A stretch of DNA of 64,000 nt from Archangium gephyra (GTDB lineage Bacteria > Myxococcota > Myxococcia > Myxococcales > Myxococcaceae). The stretch spans positions 7,588,501-7,652,500 of the forward strand of contig NZ_CP011509.1 in assembly GCF_001027285.1 (NCBI RefSeq). Direction: 5' to 3'. Under the pieces are notes generated by a model. The model searched no databases and was not told the origin of the DNA. It worked only from the letters and a program-made list of their open reading frames with translations. Both the position numbers and the translations under genes were made by a program. Each line of letters begins with the position of its first letter. Positions within the stretch are counted from its first letter, which is position 1. Below, in pieces: positions 35,871-45,176 of the stretch.

Positions 35871-36548
35871 ATGCACGCCCATGACACCGCGTTCTACCGG
35901 CGATGGATTACGGCCAACGGCCAGGCCGAAGCGGCCGGATTGGGAACGACCTTCGTCGCCGGGCGGCTGGCGGCCCCCTACCTCGAGCAGGTGACGGGCG
36001 GGGTGGCCATCCTCGGAGGAGCGCTCGGCGCGATCCTCCTGGGCGTCCTTCTCGAGGGCGTCGTCGTGGGGCTGCTCCAGGAGCGGGTCCTTCGTCAGCG
36101 GCTCCCGAGCCTGCGCCGGGGGGCCTGGCTGCTCGCGACCTCCGCCGGTGCCGGTCTGGCATGGCTCCTCGGAATGGTGCCGAGCACGGTCATGGCCCTC
36201 GGCGCCAACGCATCGCCAGGCCCGGCACCGGAGGAGCCAGGTGCGCTGGTTCAGTATGGACTGGCCATGGCGATGGGGCTCGTCACCGGCCCCATCCTCG
36301 GCCTGGCCCAATGGACGGTCCTGCGCGGCCTCGTGCCGGGCTCGGGCCGCTGGCTGTGGGCCAATGCGCTGGCCTGGGGCGTTGGAATGCCCGTGATCTT
36401 CATGGGAATGGATCTCGTGCCCTGGACCGGTCCCTTCGTGTTCGTGGCGCTCTCGCTGTACCTGGTCTGCGGTGTCACGGGCGTGGTCGTCGGCGCCATC
36501 CACGGGCGAGTGCTCGTGCGGCTTCTCCAGCCGCCAGGACCGGCATAG
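35871..36548 (+). CDS. Hypothetical multi-pass membrane protein (225 aa)
   Basis: The protein has about six hydrophobic spans: VAILGGALGAILLGVLLEGVV (about 44-64), a second near 90, GLAMAMGLVTGPILGLA (about 130-147), ALAWGVGMPVIF (about 165-178) and FVFVALSLYLVCGVTGVVVGAI near the end. The first 40 residues are soluble and charged. No transport or enzyme motif is visible. It starts 27 bases after the dehydrogenase stop, so the two are likely one transcript. A membrane protein of this size and topology is common in myxobacteria, without known role. Confidence 0.72.
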   Translation: MHAHDTAFYRRWITANGQAEAAGLGTTFVAGRLAAPYLEQVTGGVAILGGALGAILLGVLLEGVVVGLLQERVLRQRLPSLRRGAWLLATSAGAGLAWLLGMVPSTVMALGANASPGPAPEEPGALVQYGLAMAMGLVTGPILGLAQWTVLRGLVPGSGRWLWANALAWGVGMPVIFMGMDLVPWTGPFVFVALSLYLVCGVTGVVVGAIHGRVLVRLLQPPGPA

Positions 36549-36739
36549 CCCCCTGCCTGTCTGACTCTTGGTCCCCTCCTCGCTGCACGCTCCGTCCGAC
36601 ATTCGCCCTCTCCTGCGCTCTCGTCACCAGGGAGCGAACGGACCTCGCAGGGTTCCCCTCACCGCGAGAAACCCTACGTTTGGGTGAGGAGCTTTGCCAA
36701 CCGTCCTGTCGTGACGCTGTTGGCTGGAGGGAGCTCGCC

Positions 36740-39700
36740 ATGCAACAGACAACGGAGAACGTGCCCCTACAAGGACTGGGGGATACCTATCTACACGGCC
36801 AACTGGTCACGGCCTCACGGAATTGGTGGTTGTCCTGGCTGTATGACAACCAGAGCGGGATGGATACCGCCGCGAAAACGGGCCAGACCCTTCGAGCACA
36901 GGGGGCCACGGAGCTGACGGCCACGGAGAGACAAGGCCTCCTCCGGGAAATCCTTATGACCGCCAAGCATGAATGGTGGAAGGCCCGGCTCCAGCTCAAC
37001 AAGGCCCGTATGGACCTGATGCAGAACAAGGCCAACCACCTGCGCTCGCAGGGGGCCAGCACCACCGCCGCCGAGGACGACTCCATCAACCGTCAGTACG
37101 AGCCCTCGTGGCTCGGCAAGCTCGCGGATGCACGCAACCGCATCCTCCAATGCCAACGCGACTGGTGGAACGCCTGGCTCAATGACAACGAGGCCGTGAA
37201 AGCCGACGCCGAGACCCGGGCCAATGCCGTGCGCTCCAGCTTCGCGAGCATCACCACCGACGTCGAGCCGAGCGCCGAGGACGGCAAGAAGCTCCTCCAC
37301 GACGTCCTCATCACCGCCAAGCACGAGTGGTGGAGGGCCCGGCTCCAGCTCAACAAGGCCCGCATGGGCTTGATGCAGAGCAAGGCCGACCAACTGCGCG
37401 CCCGGGGGGGCAGCACGACCACTGCCGAGGACGACTCCATCAACCGTCAGTACGAGCCCTCGTGGCTCGGCAAGCTCGCGGATGCACGCAACCGCATCCT
37501 CCAATGCCAACGCGACTGGTGGAACGCCTGGTTCAATGACAACCCAGCAGCGAAGGCCGACGCCGAGAACCGGGCCAATGCCGTGCGCTCCAGCTTCTCG
37601 GGAATCACCACCGACCTCGAGCCGAGCGCCGAGGACGGCAAGAAGCTCCTCCACGACGTCCTCATCACCGCCAAGCACGAGTGGTGGAGGGCCCGGCTCC
37701 AGCTCAACAAGGCCCGTATGGACTTGATGCAGAACAAGGCCGACCAACTGCGCGCCCGGGGGGGCAGCACGACCACTGCCGAGGACGACTCCATCAACCG
37801 TCAGTACGAGCCCTCGTGGCTCGGCAAGCTCGCGGATGCACGCAACCGCATCCTCCCATGCCAACGCGACTGGTGGAACGCCTGGCTCAATGACAACGAG
37901 GCCGCGAAGGCCGACGCCGAGACCCGGGCCAATGCCGTGCGCTCCAGCTTCTCGGGAATCACCACCGACGTCGAGCCGAGCGCCGAGGACAGCAAGAAGC
38001 TCCTCCACGACGTCCTCATCACCGCCAAGCACGAGTGGTGGAAGGCCCGGCTCCAGCTCAACAAGGCCCGCATGGAGCTGATGCACGTCAAGGCCGACCA
38101 ACTGCGCGCCCGGGGGGGCAGCACCACCACCACCGAGGACGACTCCATCAACCGCCAGTACGATCCCTCCTGGAGCAAGCTGCTTGGTGGCTACCATGAT
38201 CAACTCCTCCAGGCGATTCAGAGCGGCTGGAATGCCCTGCTCGAGGGAGACACCGCCGCCCGGACCAAGGCCAACACCCAGGCCGAGGAGCTCCGCAAGA
38301 AGCTGTCAGGCCTGGCGGACCCTCGCGAGTTCGAGGTCACCGAGGAAGAGAAGCGCAAGATGCAGGACGTGGCGAAGCAGGAGCTGCGCCGCCGCCTGAA
38401 GCAGGCACTCCAGGCCTACTGGACGGCCTGGGCCGAGGACGACATCGCGGGCATCACTCAGGCCCAGAAGCAGGAGCAGACCCTGAAGCAGCGGGCCACC
38501 GGCATCTTCCTTCCCACCGACCATGAGCTTCCCGCCACCGAGCTTACCCAGCTCCAGCAACAGGCGCTTCTGACCGTACAGCGCGGTTGGTGGCGTGCCC
38601 GGCTGCGGCCCGACACGCAGGCGGTCCGCCGGAAGGAAGCTCAGCGACAGGAGCTCCAGAGCAAGGGTGTTCTGCTCACCCCGCAGCAGGAGGACTCCAT
38701 CGCCAAGGAGTTCGAGCAGGAATGGAAGCGGGCCCGTGAGGGGTGGCACGCCAGGCGTCTGGAATCCGAGCGCACCTACTGGCAGGCCTGGATGCGTGAT
38801 GACTCGTCCGGCATGGCCCAGGCCACCACGCAGGCGCAGGAGCTCGAGAAACAGCTCGAGGGCATCGTGCCGCTCATGGAGATTGACGTCGCCTTCCAGG
38901 AGCTGGCCACCCTGCTCCACGCGCCCCTGCTGGAGTTGCGCACTCAGTGGTGGCAGGCACACAAGAACAAGGATGAAGCTCGCGAAACCGCACTCGCCAA
39001 GAAACTCTCCGAGCTCGAGGGCAAGGGCGCCTTCCTCACTCCCGAGGAGGAGGAGAACCTCCGGGCCACCTACGGCAAGGACCTGCAGGCGCTGCGGGAG
39101 GAGTTCGACCTCGCCGTCTCCAACTACTACTCCGCCCTGAGCCTGCTGGCCTACACCGAGCCCACCAGCGACACACTCGCCGGGCTCGACAAGTCCCGGC
39201 AGGAGGTGGAGCGGCTGGGCGCCGAGCTCTCTTCGTCCGAGAAGGAGGAGCTCAAGAGCAAGCACCGCTCCAGCTACGCACTGCCCTCGGTGCTGAAGCA
39301 GGCCAGGCAGCGGCAGTTCGCCATACTCGCTCGCGAGGGGAAAGCGCTCACTGACAGCATCACCCTGAGCGAGCTCGGCCCCGCCTACGAATACCTGGGC
39401 CAGGAGGCGCAGGACCATGGCGGCTCGGCGGAGGTCATCCGCTACTACCTGGAGTTCCAGTCCGCACTCCAGCAGATGTGCCGCTACCTCCAGGACCCGG
39501 GGGCCGTCCCGGCCGCCGACAGCGACGCGGCCCAGGAGAAGATGAATCGGCTGCTCTCCGAGCACTCCGATCTGCCCTACGTGACGGAGTGGGGCCCGTA
39601 CAAGACGGCGCTCGCGGCCCTCGAGCAGGGCTTCCCCGCGGTGCTCCAGCAATACTGGCTGGAGAAGGCGGATACCGATGGCGCGGCTCCCCCGGAGGCG

Positions 39701-41380
39701 CTGAGCCGCAAGCTCGACCTCTGGCAGAACTACGTGTCCAGCACGCTCCGCGACACCCGGTACACCGCCGATTCACAGAACCAGCGCGTGCTCGACCTCA
39801 AACACGAGCGCTGGACGTTGCTCGAGAGCCTCGACGAGTCGTCGGACCTCTCCTCGGCCGAGACACGCCTGGAAGAGATTTCCCAGCAGGGAACCGAGGC
39901 CCGCAAGCAAGGCGCGACGCTCCCGGGTGACCGGCTGCTGAAGTGGGAGGAGGTCGAGCGAAGAAAGATCGACGAGCGCTACGTCACCGCGGAGCTGCTG
40001 CGCCGGCGGCTCGATGCCCAATGGGCGGGGAACCCCTCTGACGAGGTGAGTCAGCGGCTCGAGCACGCGCAGCGGCGCTCCCACCTGCTGCGCGCCTATG
40101 TGTCTGATCGTACCGCGCTCGACGCGGAAGTGGCCCGCAGATGGAAGCAGGAGCAGACCCCGGGTGGAGGGACCCAACCCTCCGCGGACACGCTCAGCAA
40201 GCTCATCGTGCAGGCGTCCGAGGAGTACCTGCGTATCGACCCCATCATCCCCTACAAGCTCGGCGGGCCCGGCAACCAGATGACGGCCGCGGACTACGCG
40301 GCGCTCGTCGCGAAGGGAAAGCCGCCTCCCGGCATCGACTGCTCCGGCTTCGTACGGCAGCTCATGCGGCGCGTTTCCTCCCTCCTCAAGGCTCCGGCCC
40401 CGACACTGGCCCCCGGCGAGGCGGCGTGCACCTACCTGGACCAGAAGCTGGTGGCGGGCTGCCCGAAAGTGCCCCTGAACGAGGCGCTCCCCGGAGACCT
40501 CATCGATCTGTGGGGCAAGCACATCCTGATGGTGGCCACGCGGACCGAGAACACGAACGGCACCATCTCGCTGGGAGTCACCGAGTCCAGCAGCACCGGG
40601 AAGACTTCCCCCCGCGGCCCCAAGTCCTTCGTCATCACCTTCCCGGCGAAGACACGGGCCATCGGCGAGCTCGGAGTCGTCGTCGATCAGAGCGTGGGCA
40701 ACGGGCGCGCGTACAGCCGGACGTACTACCGGGGGCGTGCCTACGAGGTCTACCGGCCGAACTACTGGCTCGACACCCTGCCAATCCCCCACACGGGGGT
40801 CACTCCGCCCCCACCGGCTCACACCGGCACGCTCAACGCCATCCTGCTGGAGTACGAACCCTCGGGCGCCTCGGCGACCACGGCCCGCCAGGACAAGCTC
40901 CCGGCCGGAGTGGGCTCGTCCCACAAGATGGCGGACGCGGACAAGCCGCTGCTGCGCACCCTCGCGGACTCCTTCCTCCAAGCGGCTCGGCGGTATGGAA
41001 TGCCGCCGGCGCTGCTGGCCGCCATCGCCAGCCGCGAATCCCGGGGAGGCGCCCTCCTCAAGAATGGCTGGGGAGACAACGGCAATGGCTACGGGGTGAT
41101 GCAGGTCGACAAGAACTACCACCAGCCCGTCGGCGAACCCAACAGCCTGGAGCACATCCTCCAGGCCACGGGCATCCTCCACGACTACCACGTGCAGGTG
41201 AAGGCAAACCATCCGGACTGGCCCGCCGTCCATCAGCTGCGCGGAGCCTTGGTGGCCTACAATTCGGGCGTCGGCAACGTCAAGACGATCGCGCGAATGG
41301 ACATCGGGACGACGGGGAACGACTACTCGAATGATGTCTGGGCCCGCGCCCAGCGGCTGCTGCCGGACTTCTCCGGCTGA
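36740..41380 (+). CDS. Giant Trp-rich repeat protein with NlpC/P60-like and goose-lysozyme-like domains
   Basis: The 1546-residue protein starts MQQTTENVPLQGLGDTYL after GGAGGGA and shows no signal peptide. Residues about 15-1050 form helical units of about 59 residues around WWxA or WW motifs (KHEWWKARLQLNKAR, CQRDWWNAWLNDNE), followed by linkers such as ADQLRARGGSTTTAEDDSI. Copies at about 72-478 are nearly identical; later ones diverge. Residues about 1165-1340 resemble NlpC/P60: GIDCSGFVRQLM, Cys1201. Residues about 1390-1546 resemble goose-type lysozyme/transglycosylase: AIASRESRGG (Glu1433), NGNGYGVMQVD and LVAYNSGVGNVK. It probably cleaves peptidoglycan peptide and glycan bonds, perhaps as an effector or predation factor. 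That role is inferred. Confidence 0.85.
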   Translation: MQQTTENVPLQGLGDTYLHGQLVTASRNWWLSWLYDNQSGMDTAAKTGQTLRAQGATELTATERQGLLREILMTAKHEWWKARLQLNKARMDLMQNKANHLRSQGASTTAAEDDSINRQYEPSWLGKLADARNRILQCQRDWWNAWLNDNEAVKADAETRANAVRSSFASITTDVEPSAEDGKKLLHDVLITAKHEWWRARLQLNKARMGLMQSKADQLRARGGSTTTAEDDSINRQYEPSWLGKLADARNRILQCQRDWWNAWFNDNPAAKADAENRANAVRSSFSGITTDLEPSAEDGKKLLHDVLITAKHEWWRARLQLNKARMDLMQNKADQLRARGGSTTTAEDDSINRQYEPSWLGKLADARNRILPCQRDWWNAWLNDNEAAKADAETRANAVRSSFSGITTDVEPSAEDSKKLLHDVLITAKHEWWKARLQLNKARMELMHVKADQLRARGGSTTTTEDDSINRQYDPSWSKLLGGYHDQLLQAIQSGWNALLEGDTAARTKANTQAEELRKKLSGLADPREFEVTEEEKRKMQDVAKQELRRRLKQALQAYWTAWAEDDIAGITQAQKQEQTLKQRATGIFLPTDHELPATELTQLQQQALLTVQRGWWRARLRPDTQAVRRKEAQRQELQSKGVLLTPQQEDSIAKEFEQEWKRAREGWHARRLESERTYWQAWMRDDSSGMAQATTQAQELEKQLEGIVPLMEIDVAFQELATLLHAPLLELRTQWWQAHKNKDEARETALAKKLSELEGKGAFLTPEEEENLRATYGKDLQALREEFDLAVSNYYSALSLLAYTEPTSDTLAGLDKSRQEVERLGAELSSSEKEELKSKHRSSYALPSVLKQARQRQFAILAREGKALTDSITLSELGPAYEYLGQEAQDHGGSAEVIRYYLEFQSALQQMCRYLQDPGAVPAADSDAAQEKMNRLLSEHSDLPYVTEWGPYKTALAALEQGFPAVLQQYWLEKADTDGAAPPEALSRKLDLWQNYVSSTLRDTRYTADSQNQRVLDLKHERWTLLESLDESSDLSSAETRLEEISQQGTEARKQGATLPGDRLLKWEEVERRKIDERYVTAELLRRRLDAQWAGNPSDEVSQRLEHAQRRSHLLRAYVSDRTALDAEVARRWKQEQTPGGGTQPSADTLSKLIVQASEEYLRIDPIIPYKLGGPGNQMTAADYAALVAKGKPPPGIDCSGFVRQLMRRVSSLLKAPAPTLAPGEAACTYLDQKLVAGCPKVPLNEALPGDLIDLWGKHILMVATRTENTNGTISLGVTESSSTGKTSPRGPKSFVITFPAKTRAIGELGVVVDQSVGNGRAYSRTYYRGRAYEVYRPNYWLDTLPIPHTGVTPPPPAHTGTLNAILLEYEPSGASATTARQDKLPAGVGSSHKMADADKPLLRTLADSFLQAARRYGMPPALLAAIASRESRGGALLKNGWGDNGNGYGVMQVDKNYHQPVGEPNSLEHILQATGILHDYHVQVKANHPDWPAVHQLRGALVAYNSGVGNVKTIARMDIGTTGNDYSNDVWARAQRLLPDFSG
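36949..38170 (+). repeat. 354-bp near-identical DNA repeats inside the giant gene
   Basis: Equivalent bases recur at 36977, 37331, 37685 and 38039, an exact spacing of 354 bases or 118 codons. Three full units and about 0.6 of a fourth are almost identical over their length, including at silent positions. This indicates recent tandem expansion or gene conversion, and copy number could vary between strains or be miscounted in an assembly. Confidence 0.9.
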
Positions 41381-41475
41381 CCGGGCCCGGGACACCTCTC
41401 GGGAGCGGATGACCTCTCCGTTCCCGAGATGCCCGAGCGCGCGCCCACTCCTCCCAGAGGACGCTGACGGAGGAC

Positions 41476-43101
41476 TCAATCCTCACGATCCGCCGGGGTG
41501 TCCTCTCCCGGCGGCGCCTCGTGGACTCGAAGCCCGGTGGACTCCTCTGGCGGGGCAAGGTCCACCCGCTCCGGTGCGAAGGGCGTGGGCGCGAGCTGCT
41601 CCAGAGTGAAGTCGTCCATGAAGGCGAACCCGACTCCGCGCAGTGCCAGCCCCACGCTGAGGTGCGTGGCCCCCACTGGCAGCGGCGGCGTCACCCACTC
41701 CCCTCGGACATAGGTGGTGGGGCTGGTGGGCAGATCCGGCCCCGCCGTCCAGGTGACCCAGGAGCCCGTGGCGGTGCGGTAGGAGGCGACGAAGGCGGCG
41801 CGCGAGTCCGTCTTGTACCAGGCGGACACCCAGTAGGAGCGCCCGGGCGTCGCGGCTGGCGCACACGTCCCCGTGTCCTGGGTCACCACCAGCCTCCGGT
41901 CTCCGCTGGTATAGCCGCTGATGCGCGGCCGTTGCGCCCAGCTCCCCGTGTGGGCCTCCGTCGTCCGCAGCCAGCCGCCCACCGTGGAGCCAAGGTTCTG
42001 CCGCGTCCAGCAGTCGGGCACGTTGTTCCCATCGCTGTCGGTCTCGAGCGAGGGGTTGCTCAGCGGGATGACCACGACCGGAGTGCCCGCGTCGGTCCCC
42101 GCATCCGTGCCCGCATCGGGGACACCGGCATCGGCTCCGGCGTCCGGAGTGCCCGAGTCCGGGACCCCCGCGTCGGAGACCCCCGCGTCGAACGGGAACG
42201 TTCCGCCGTCGCTCCACACGGGGGGCTTCACCGGCCCGCCCATCACCTCGTGGGTGGTCATCACGAAGGTGCCCCGAGAGGTGCGCGGTGCGAGCCATGC
42301 GAGAAACGCATCCAGGCGTGCCTCGGGAATGTCATAGGTGTCGTCGCAGGTGGCCGAGCCCGGGCAGATCCCATGCATGGAAATCAGCATCCAGCCTCCG
42401 CCAGCGGCCTCGACCTGGAGCACCAGGCTCTGCAGCTCCGCGAGCGTCCAGTCGCTCTTCACGGAGGTGGGGGTGCGGATGAGGAATGGATCCGCGGGAG
42501 GCAGCGACTCCGCCACCGGGCAGCTCGAGCAGCCGTCCGGGTTGCGGATGCCACCGACGGCGCGTGCGTTGTTGTAGTTGCATTCGACGACGAGCTGCCG
42601 GGCCGTGGGCGAGTCCGAGCTGAAGGGATAGGCGAACGACGTGACGGGAAAGCCGAGGCTCATCAGGGTGGCGCGATCGTCGCAGACCTCCCTCCGCGCC
42701 ACCTCGAGGGAGACCGCATCCAGGTCCGTATGGTTGGCGGTGTGGCTGCCAATCTCGTGGCCCGCGGCCGCGAGCGCGCGAACCTGGTCCAACGTGAGGT
42801 AGCCACTGCGGCCGAAGCGGCCGCTGCTCATGTAGAAGGTGGCTCGAAGCCCGTACTTGTTGAACACCTCCCCCGCGCGGGCCTGGTTGCTGACCGAATC
42901 CGCGAAGGAGAAGGTGACGATGGTGGAGCCAGGCGGAATGACGGCCGGAGCTGGCGCGAGGTCCTCCTGGCGCTCCCATGAGTGCTCGGCCCCCGGCGGT
43001 GCGGAGTCCCGAACGCAGGCCCCGACAAGCACGCCCGCGAGCGCGGTCACGAAGAGGACACGGCAACCGCGCCACAGGGCAAGACGGGGGAATGGGTGCA
43101 T
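41476..43101 (-). CDS. Polysaccharide deacetylase-family lipoprotein with Asp-Ala-Gly linker
   Basis: The 541-residue lipoprotein starts MHPFPRLALWRGCRVLF, with lipobox VGAC at Cys29. The NodB fold spans about 55-280: IGSHTANH gives the metal His120 and His124, TSFAYPFSS and WMLISMHGICPG follow. Motif 1, normally TFDD, reads TFSFADS at 63-69, so the usual catalytic Asp is not in place though Asp68 may bind metal. A linker of DAG/DAGVP/DAGT repeats (about 310-345) leads to a C-terminal beta domain (NPSLETDSDGNNVPDCW) like a carbohydrate-binding module. It would modify glycans outside the cell. Confidence 0.82.
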   Translation of the reverse strand: MHPFPRLALWRGCRVLFVTALAGVLVGACVRDSAPPGAEHSWERQEDLAPAPAVIPPGSTIVTFSFADSVSNQARAGEVFNKYGLRATFYMSSGRFGRSGYLTLDQVRALAAAGHEIGSHTANHTDLDAVSLEVARREVCDDRATLMSLGFPVTSFAYPFSSDSPTARQLVVECNYNNARAVGGIRNPDGCSSCPVAESLPPADPFLIRTPTSVKSDWTLAELQSLVLQVEAAGGGWMLISMHGICPGSATCDDTYDIPEARLDAFLAWLAPRTSRGTFVMTTHEVMGGPVKPPVWSDGGTFPFDAGVSDAGVPDSGTPDAGADAGVPDAGTDAGTDAGTPVVVIPLSNPSLETDSDGNNVPDCWTRQNLGSTVGGWLRTTEAHTGSWAQRPRISGYTSGDRRLVVTQDTGTCAPAATPGRSYWVSAWYKTDSRAAFVASYRTATGSWVTWTAGPDLPTSPTTYVRGEWVTPPLPVGATHLSVGLALRGVGFAFMDDFTLEQLAPTPFAPERVDLAPPEESTGLRVHEAPPGEDTPADRED

Positions 43102-43141
43102 GGGGCGTCCAATGTCTGCCCTCCGCCCCACCCCAGGCCAT

Positions 43142-43153
43142 GACCCCGGGGTC
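43142..43153. promoter_or_regulatory. 12-bp perfect palindrome in divergent promoter region
   Basis: GACCCCGGGGTC lies 40 bases upstream of the deacetylase ATG and 137 bases upstream of the membrane-protein ATG. A GGGAC-ATCA-GTCC near-palindrome sits closer to the latter, around 43260-43275. Both could be operators. The evidence is symmetry alone. Confidence 0.3.
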
Positions 43154-43289
43154 TGTCCGCATTGCCAGTCACCTGCCACATGTCCCTGGCTTCGGTGCGA
43201 GTCTGTCCGGAAATCTCCCCCACAGCCCCAGGGTTCGCAATACCCGCTGGTCGTGTACTCGGGACATCAGTCCGGGTAAGGAGAGAGAG

Positions 43290-44423
43290 ATGAACCTCGC
43301 CGCCGCAGTGTTCCTCCTGTTGCATGGTTTCGCGCACCTCGTGGGCTTCGTGGGCGCGTGGCGGTTGTCCTCGACGGTCCCGTACAAGACGACGATCCTC
43401 AACGGCCGGTTTGAGCTCGGAGACGGCGGCGTCCGCGTGTTCGGCATCCTGTGGCTCCTGGCGGCGCTCACCTTCGCCGTGGCGGCCGTCGGGGCCTTCC
43501 TGCGCTCCCCCTGGTGGGGGACGCTGACGCTGCTCATCGCTCTCTTTTCAGGCGTGCTGTGCGTCTTGTCCTGGCCCGAGGCGAAGCTCGGCCTCCTGGT
43601 GAATGTGGCACTCATCGCCCTGGTGGCGCTGGGCGCGATGGCACGCGGCAAGAACCTGGAGGGTCTCTATCAGGCGGAGGTGGCCGCGGAGCTGGCGAAG
43701 CATCCCGTCAACGCACCGGGGCTGATCACTGAAAACGGCATCGCCGGGCTGCCCCCACCGGTCCAGCGGTATTTCCGGGCGAGCGGCTTCATCGGGAAGC
43801 CTCACACCCTGAACGTGAGGCTTCACTGGAGCGGCATGCAATTGAAGCGCTCGCACGACGCCGACTGGATGGAGCTGTCGTGCCAGCAGTTCAACTCCGT
43901 TGCCGAGCCCATGCGGCTCGCGCTCATGAAGGGCCGGATGGCCGGAGTGATTCCGTTCGAGGGCAAGGACAAGTACCAGGATGGGCACGGCAACATGCTC
44001 ATCAAGCTGATGAAGCTCATCACGGTCGGAGACTCCAAGGGCACGTCCATGGACGAATCCGCGCTGGTCACCGTGCTTTCGGAGACGTTCATGGCGCCCT
44101 CGTACGCGCTCCAGGGTTACATGAAGTGGCAGCCCGTGGATGAGCGGAGCGCGAGAGCCGAGCTCACCTCCAACGGCATCACCGTGAGCGGCATCTTCCA
44201 CTTCAACGAGGCGGACGAGTTGGTCCGGTTCGACACGAACGACCGGTGGCAGGACGGCACTCCTCCGAAGAAGCTCCCCTGGTCGGCCCACCTCGAGGGC
44301 TATCGCATGGCTGGAGGAATCCGGTATGCGACGCGCGTCAGCGCGACCTGGCACGAGCCAACCGGCGACTACACCTACGTCAAGGGAACGATCGACTCGG
44401 TCGAGTTCAACGTGAGGAACTGA
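43290..44423 (+). CDS. DUF6544-like membrane protein
   Basis: The 377-residue protein begins [20 protein letters not shown] after AAGGAGAG, so the start at 43290 is firm. Four membrane spans fill the first 115 residues, including [20 protein letters not shown] and [15 protein letters not shown]. From about 120 on, a soluble domain begins [14 protein letters not shown], followed by [12 protein letters not shown]-like and [18 protein letters not shown] sequences typical of the DUF6544/DUF6920 group. The role of this family is not known to me. It is followed five bases later by the LOG-family gene, so the pair is probably cotranscribed. Confidence 0.75.
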   Translation: MNLAAAVFLLLHGFAHLVGFVGAWRLSSTVPYKTTILNGRFELGDGGVRVFGILWLLAALTFAVAAVGAFLRSPWWGTLTLLIALFSGVLCVLSWPEAKLGLLVNVALIALVALGAMARGKNLEGLYQAEVAAELAKHPVNAPGLITENGIAGLPPPVQRYFRASGFIGKPHTLNVRLHWSGMQLKRSHDADWMELSCQQFNSVAEPMRLALMKGRMAGVIPFEGKDKYQDGHGNMLIKLMKLITVGDSKGTSMDESALVTVLSETFMAPSYALQGYMKWQPVDERSARAELTSNGITVSGIFHFNEADELVRFDTNDRWQDGTPPKKLPWSAHLEGYRMAGGIRYATRVSATWHEPTGDYTYVKGTIDSVEFNVRN

Positions 44424-44428
44424 CGCGC

Positions 44429-45157
44429 ATGGCGACACCCGACTCGCAGTGGGGCAAGGGAACGCGCGCCCACGAGGAGCGTCGTTTCCTGGAAGGAGCG
44501 CGGCCCCGTGGCATGGAGCTGGTCCGGGCGCTGCGCATCTTCGCCGAGTGCATCAAGGGCTTCCGCACGCTGCACTTCGTGGGCCCATGCGTGACGGTGT
44601 TCGGCTCGGCACGCTTCGGCCCGGAGCATCACTACTACGAACAGGCGCGGCGCATGGGGGCGGAGCTTGCCCGGCTGGGCTTCACGGTGATGACGGGCGG
44701 CGGGCCCGGCATCATGGAGGCGGCGAACCGGGGCGCCCGCGAGGCGGGAGGGCGCTCGGTGGGGTGCAACATCCAACTGCCCCACGAGCAGAAGCCCAAC
44801 GCCTACCTCGATACCTTCGTCGAGTTCCGTTACTTCTTCGTCCGCAAGCTGATGCTGGTGAAGTACTCGTACGCGTTCGTGGCACTCCCGGGGGGCTTCG
44901 GAACGATGGATGAGCTCTTCGAGACGGCGGTGCTCCTCCAGACGGGGAAGATCCGCGGCTTCCCGCTGGTGCTGATGGGAAGGGACTACTGGGAGCCCCT
45001 GGTGGACTTCCTGCGCGGGACGATGCTGGCGGAGGGGACCATCGACGCGACGGACCTGGAGCGGCTGGTCCTCACGGATTCGGTGGAGGAAGCGGCCGAG
45101 TGCATCCGCGGATGCCTGGAGGGGCGGCCGGAGTTGCTGCGTGCCAGGCCCACGTGA
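44429..45157 (+). CDS. LOG-family nucleotide 5'-monophosphate phosphoribohydrolase
   Basis: LOG proteins release a base from a nucleoside monophosphate; in plants and some bacteria this makes active cytokinins. The 242-residue Rossmann protein has [13 protein letters not shown] near 54, [16 protein letters not shown] near 87-102, and the catalytic [14 protein letters not shown] near 152-165 (PGGxGTxxE motif). TLHFVGPCV and the C-terminal helices fit the family. It starts five bases after the DUF6544-like gene. Whether it acts on cytokinin-like or ordinary AMP-type substrates cannot be told. Confidence 0.88.
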   Translation: MATPDSQWGKGTRAHEERRFLEGARPRGMELVRALRIFAECIKGFRTLHFVGPCVTVFGSARFGPEHHYYEQARRMGAELARLGFTVMTGGGPGIMEAANRGAREAGGRSVGCNIQLPHEQKPNAYLDTFVEFRYFFVRKLMLVKYSYAFVALPGGFGTMDELFETAVLLQTGKIRGFPLVLMGRDYWEPLVDFLRGTMLAEGTIDATDLERLVLTDSVEEAAECIRGCLEGRPELLRARPT

Positions 45158-45176
45158 CGTCCCTGACGCCGCCCCC

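Noticed and set aside
36949-38170. CRISPR-like array
   Set aside because: Repeats are 354 bases, coding, contiguous and in frame, with no spacers.
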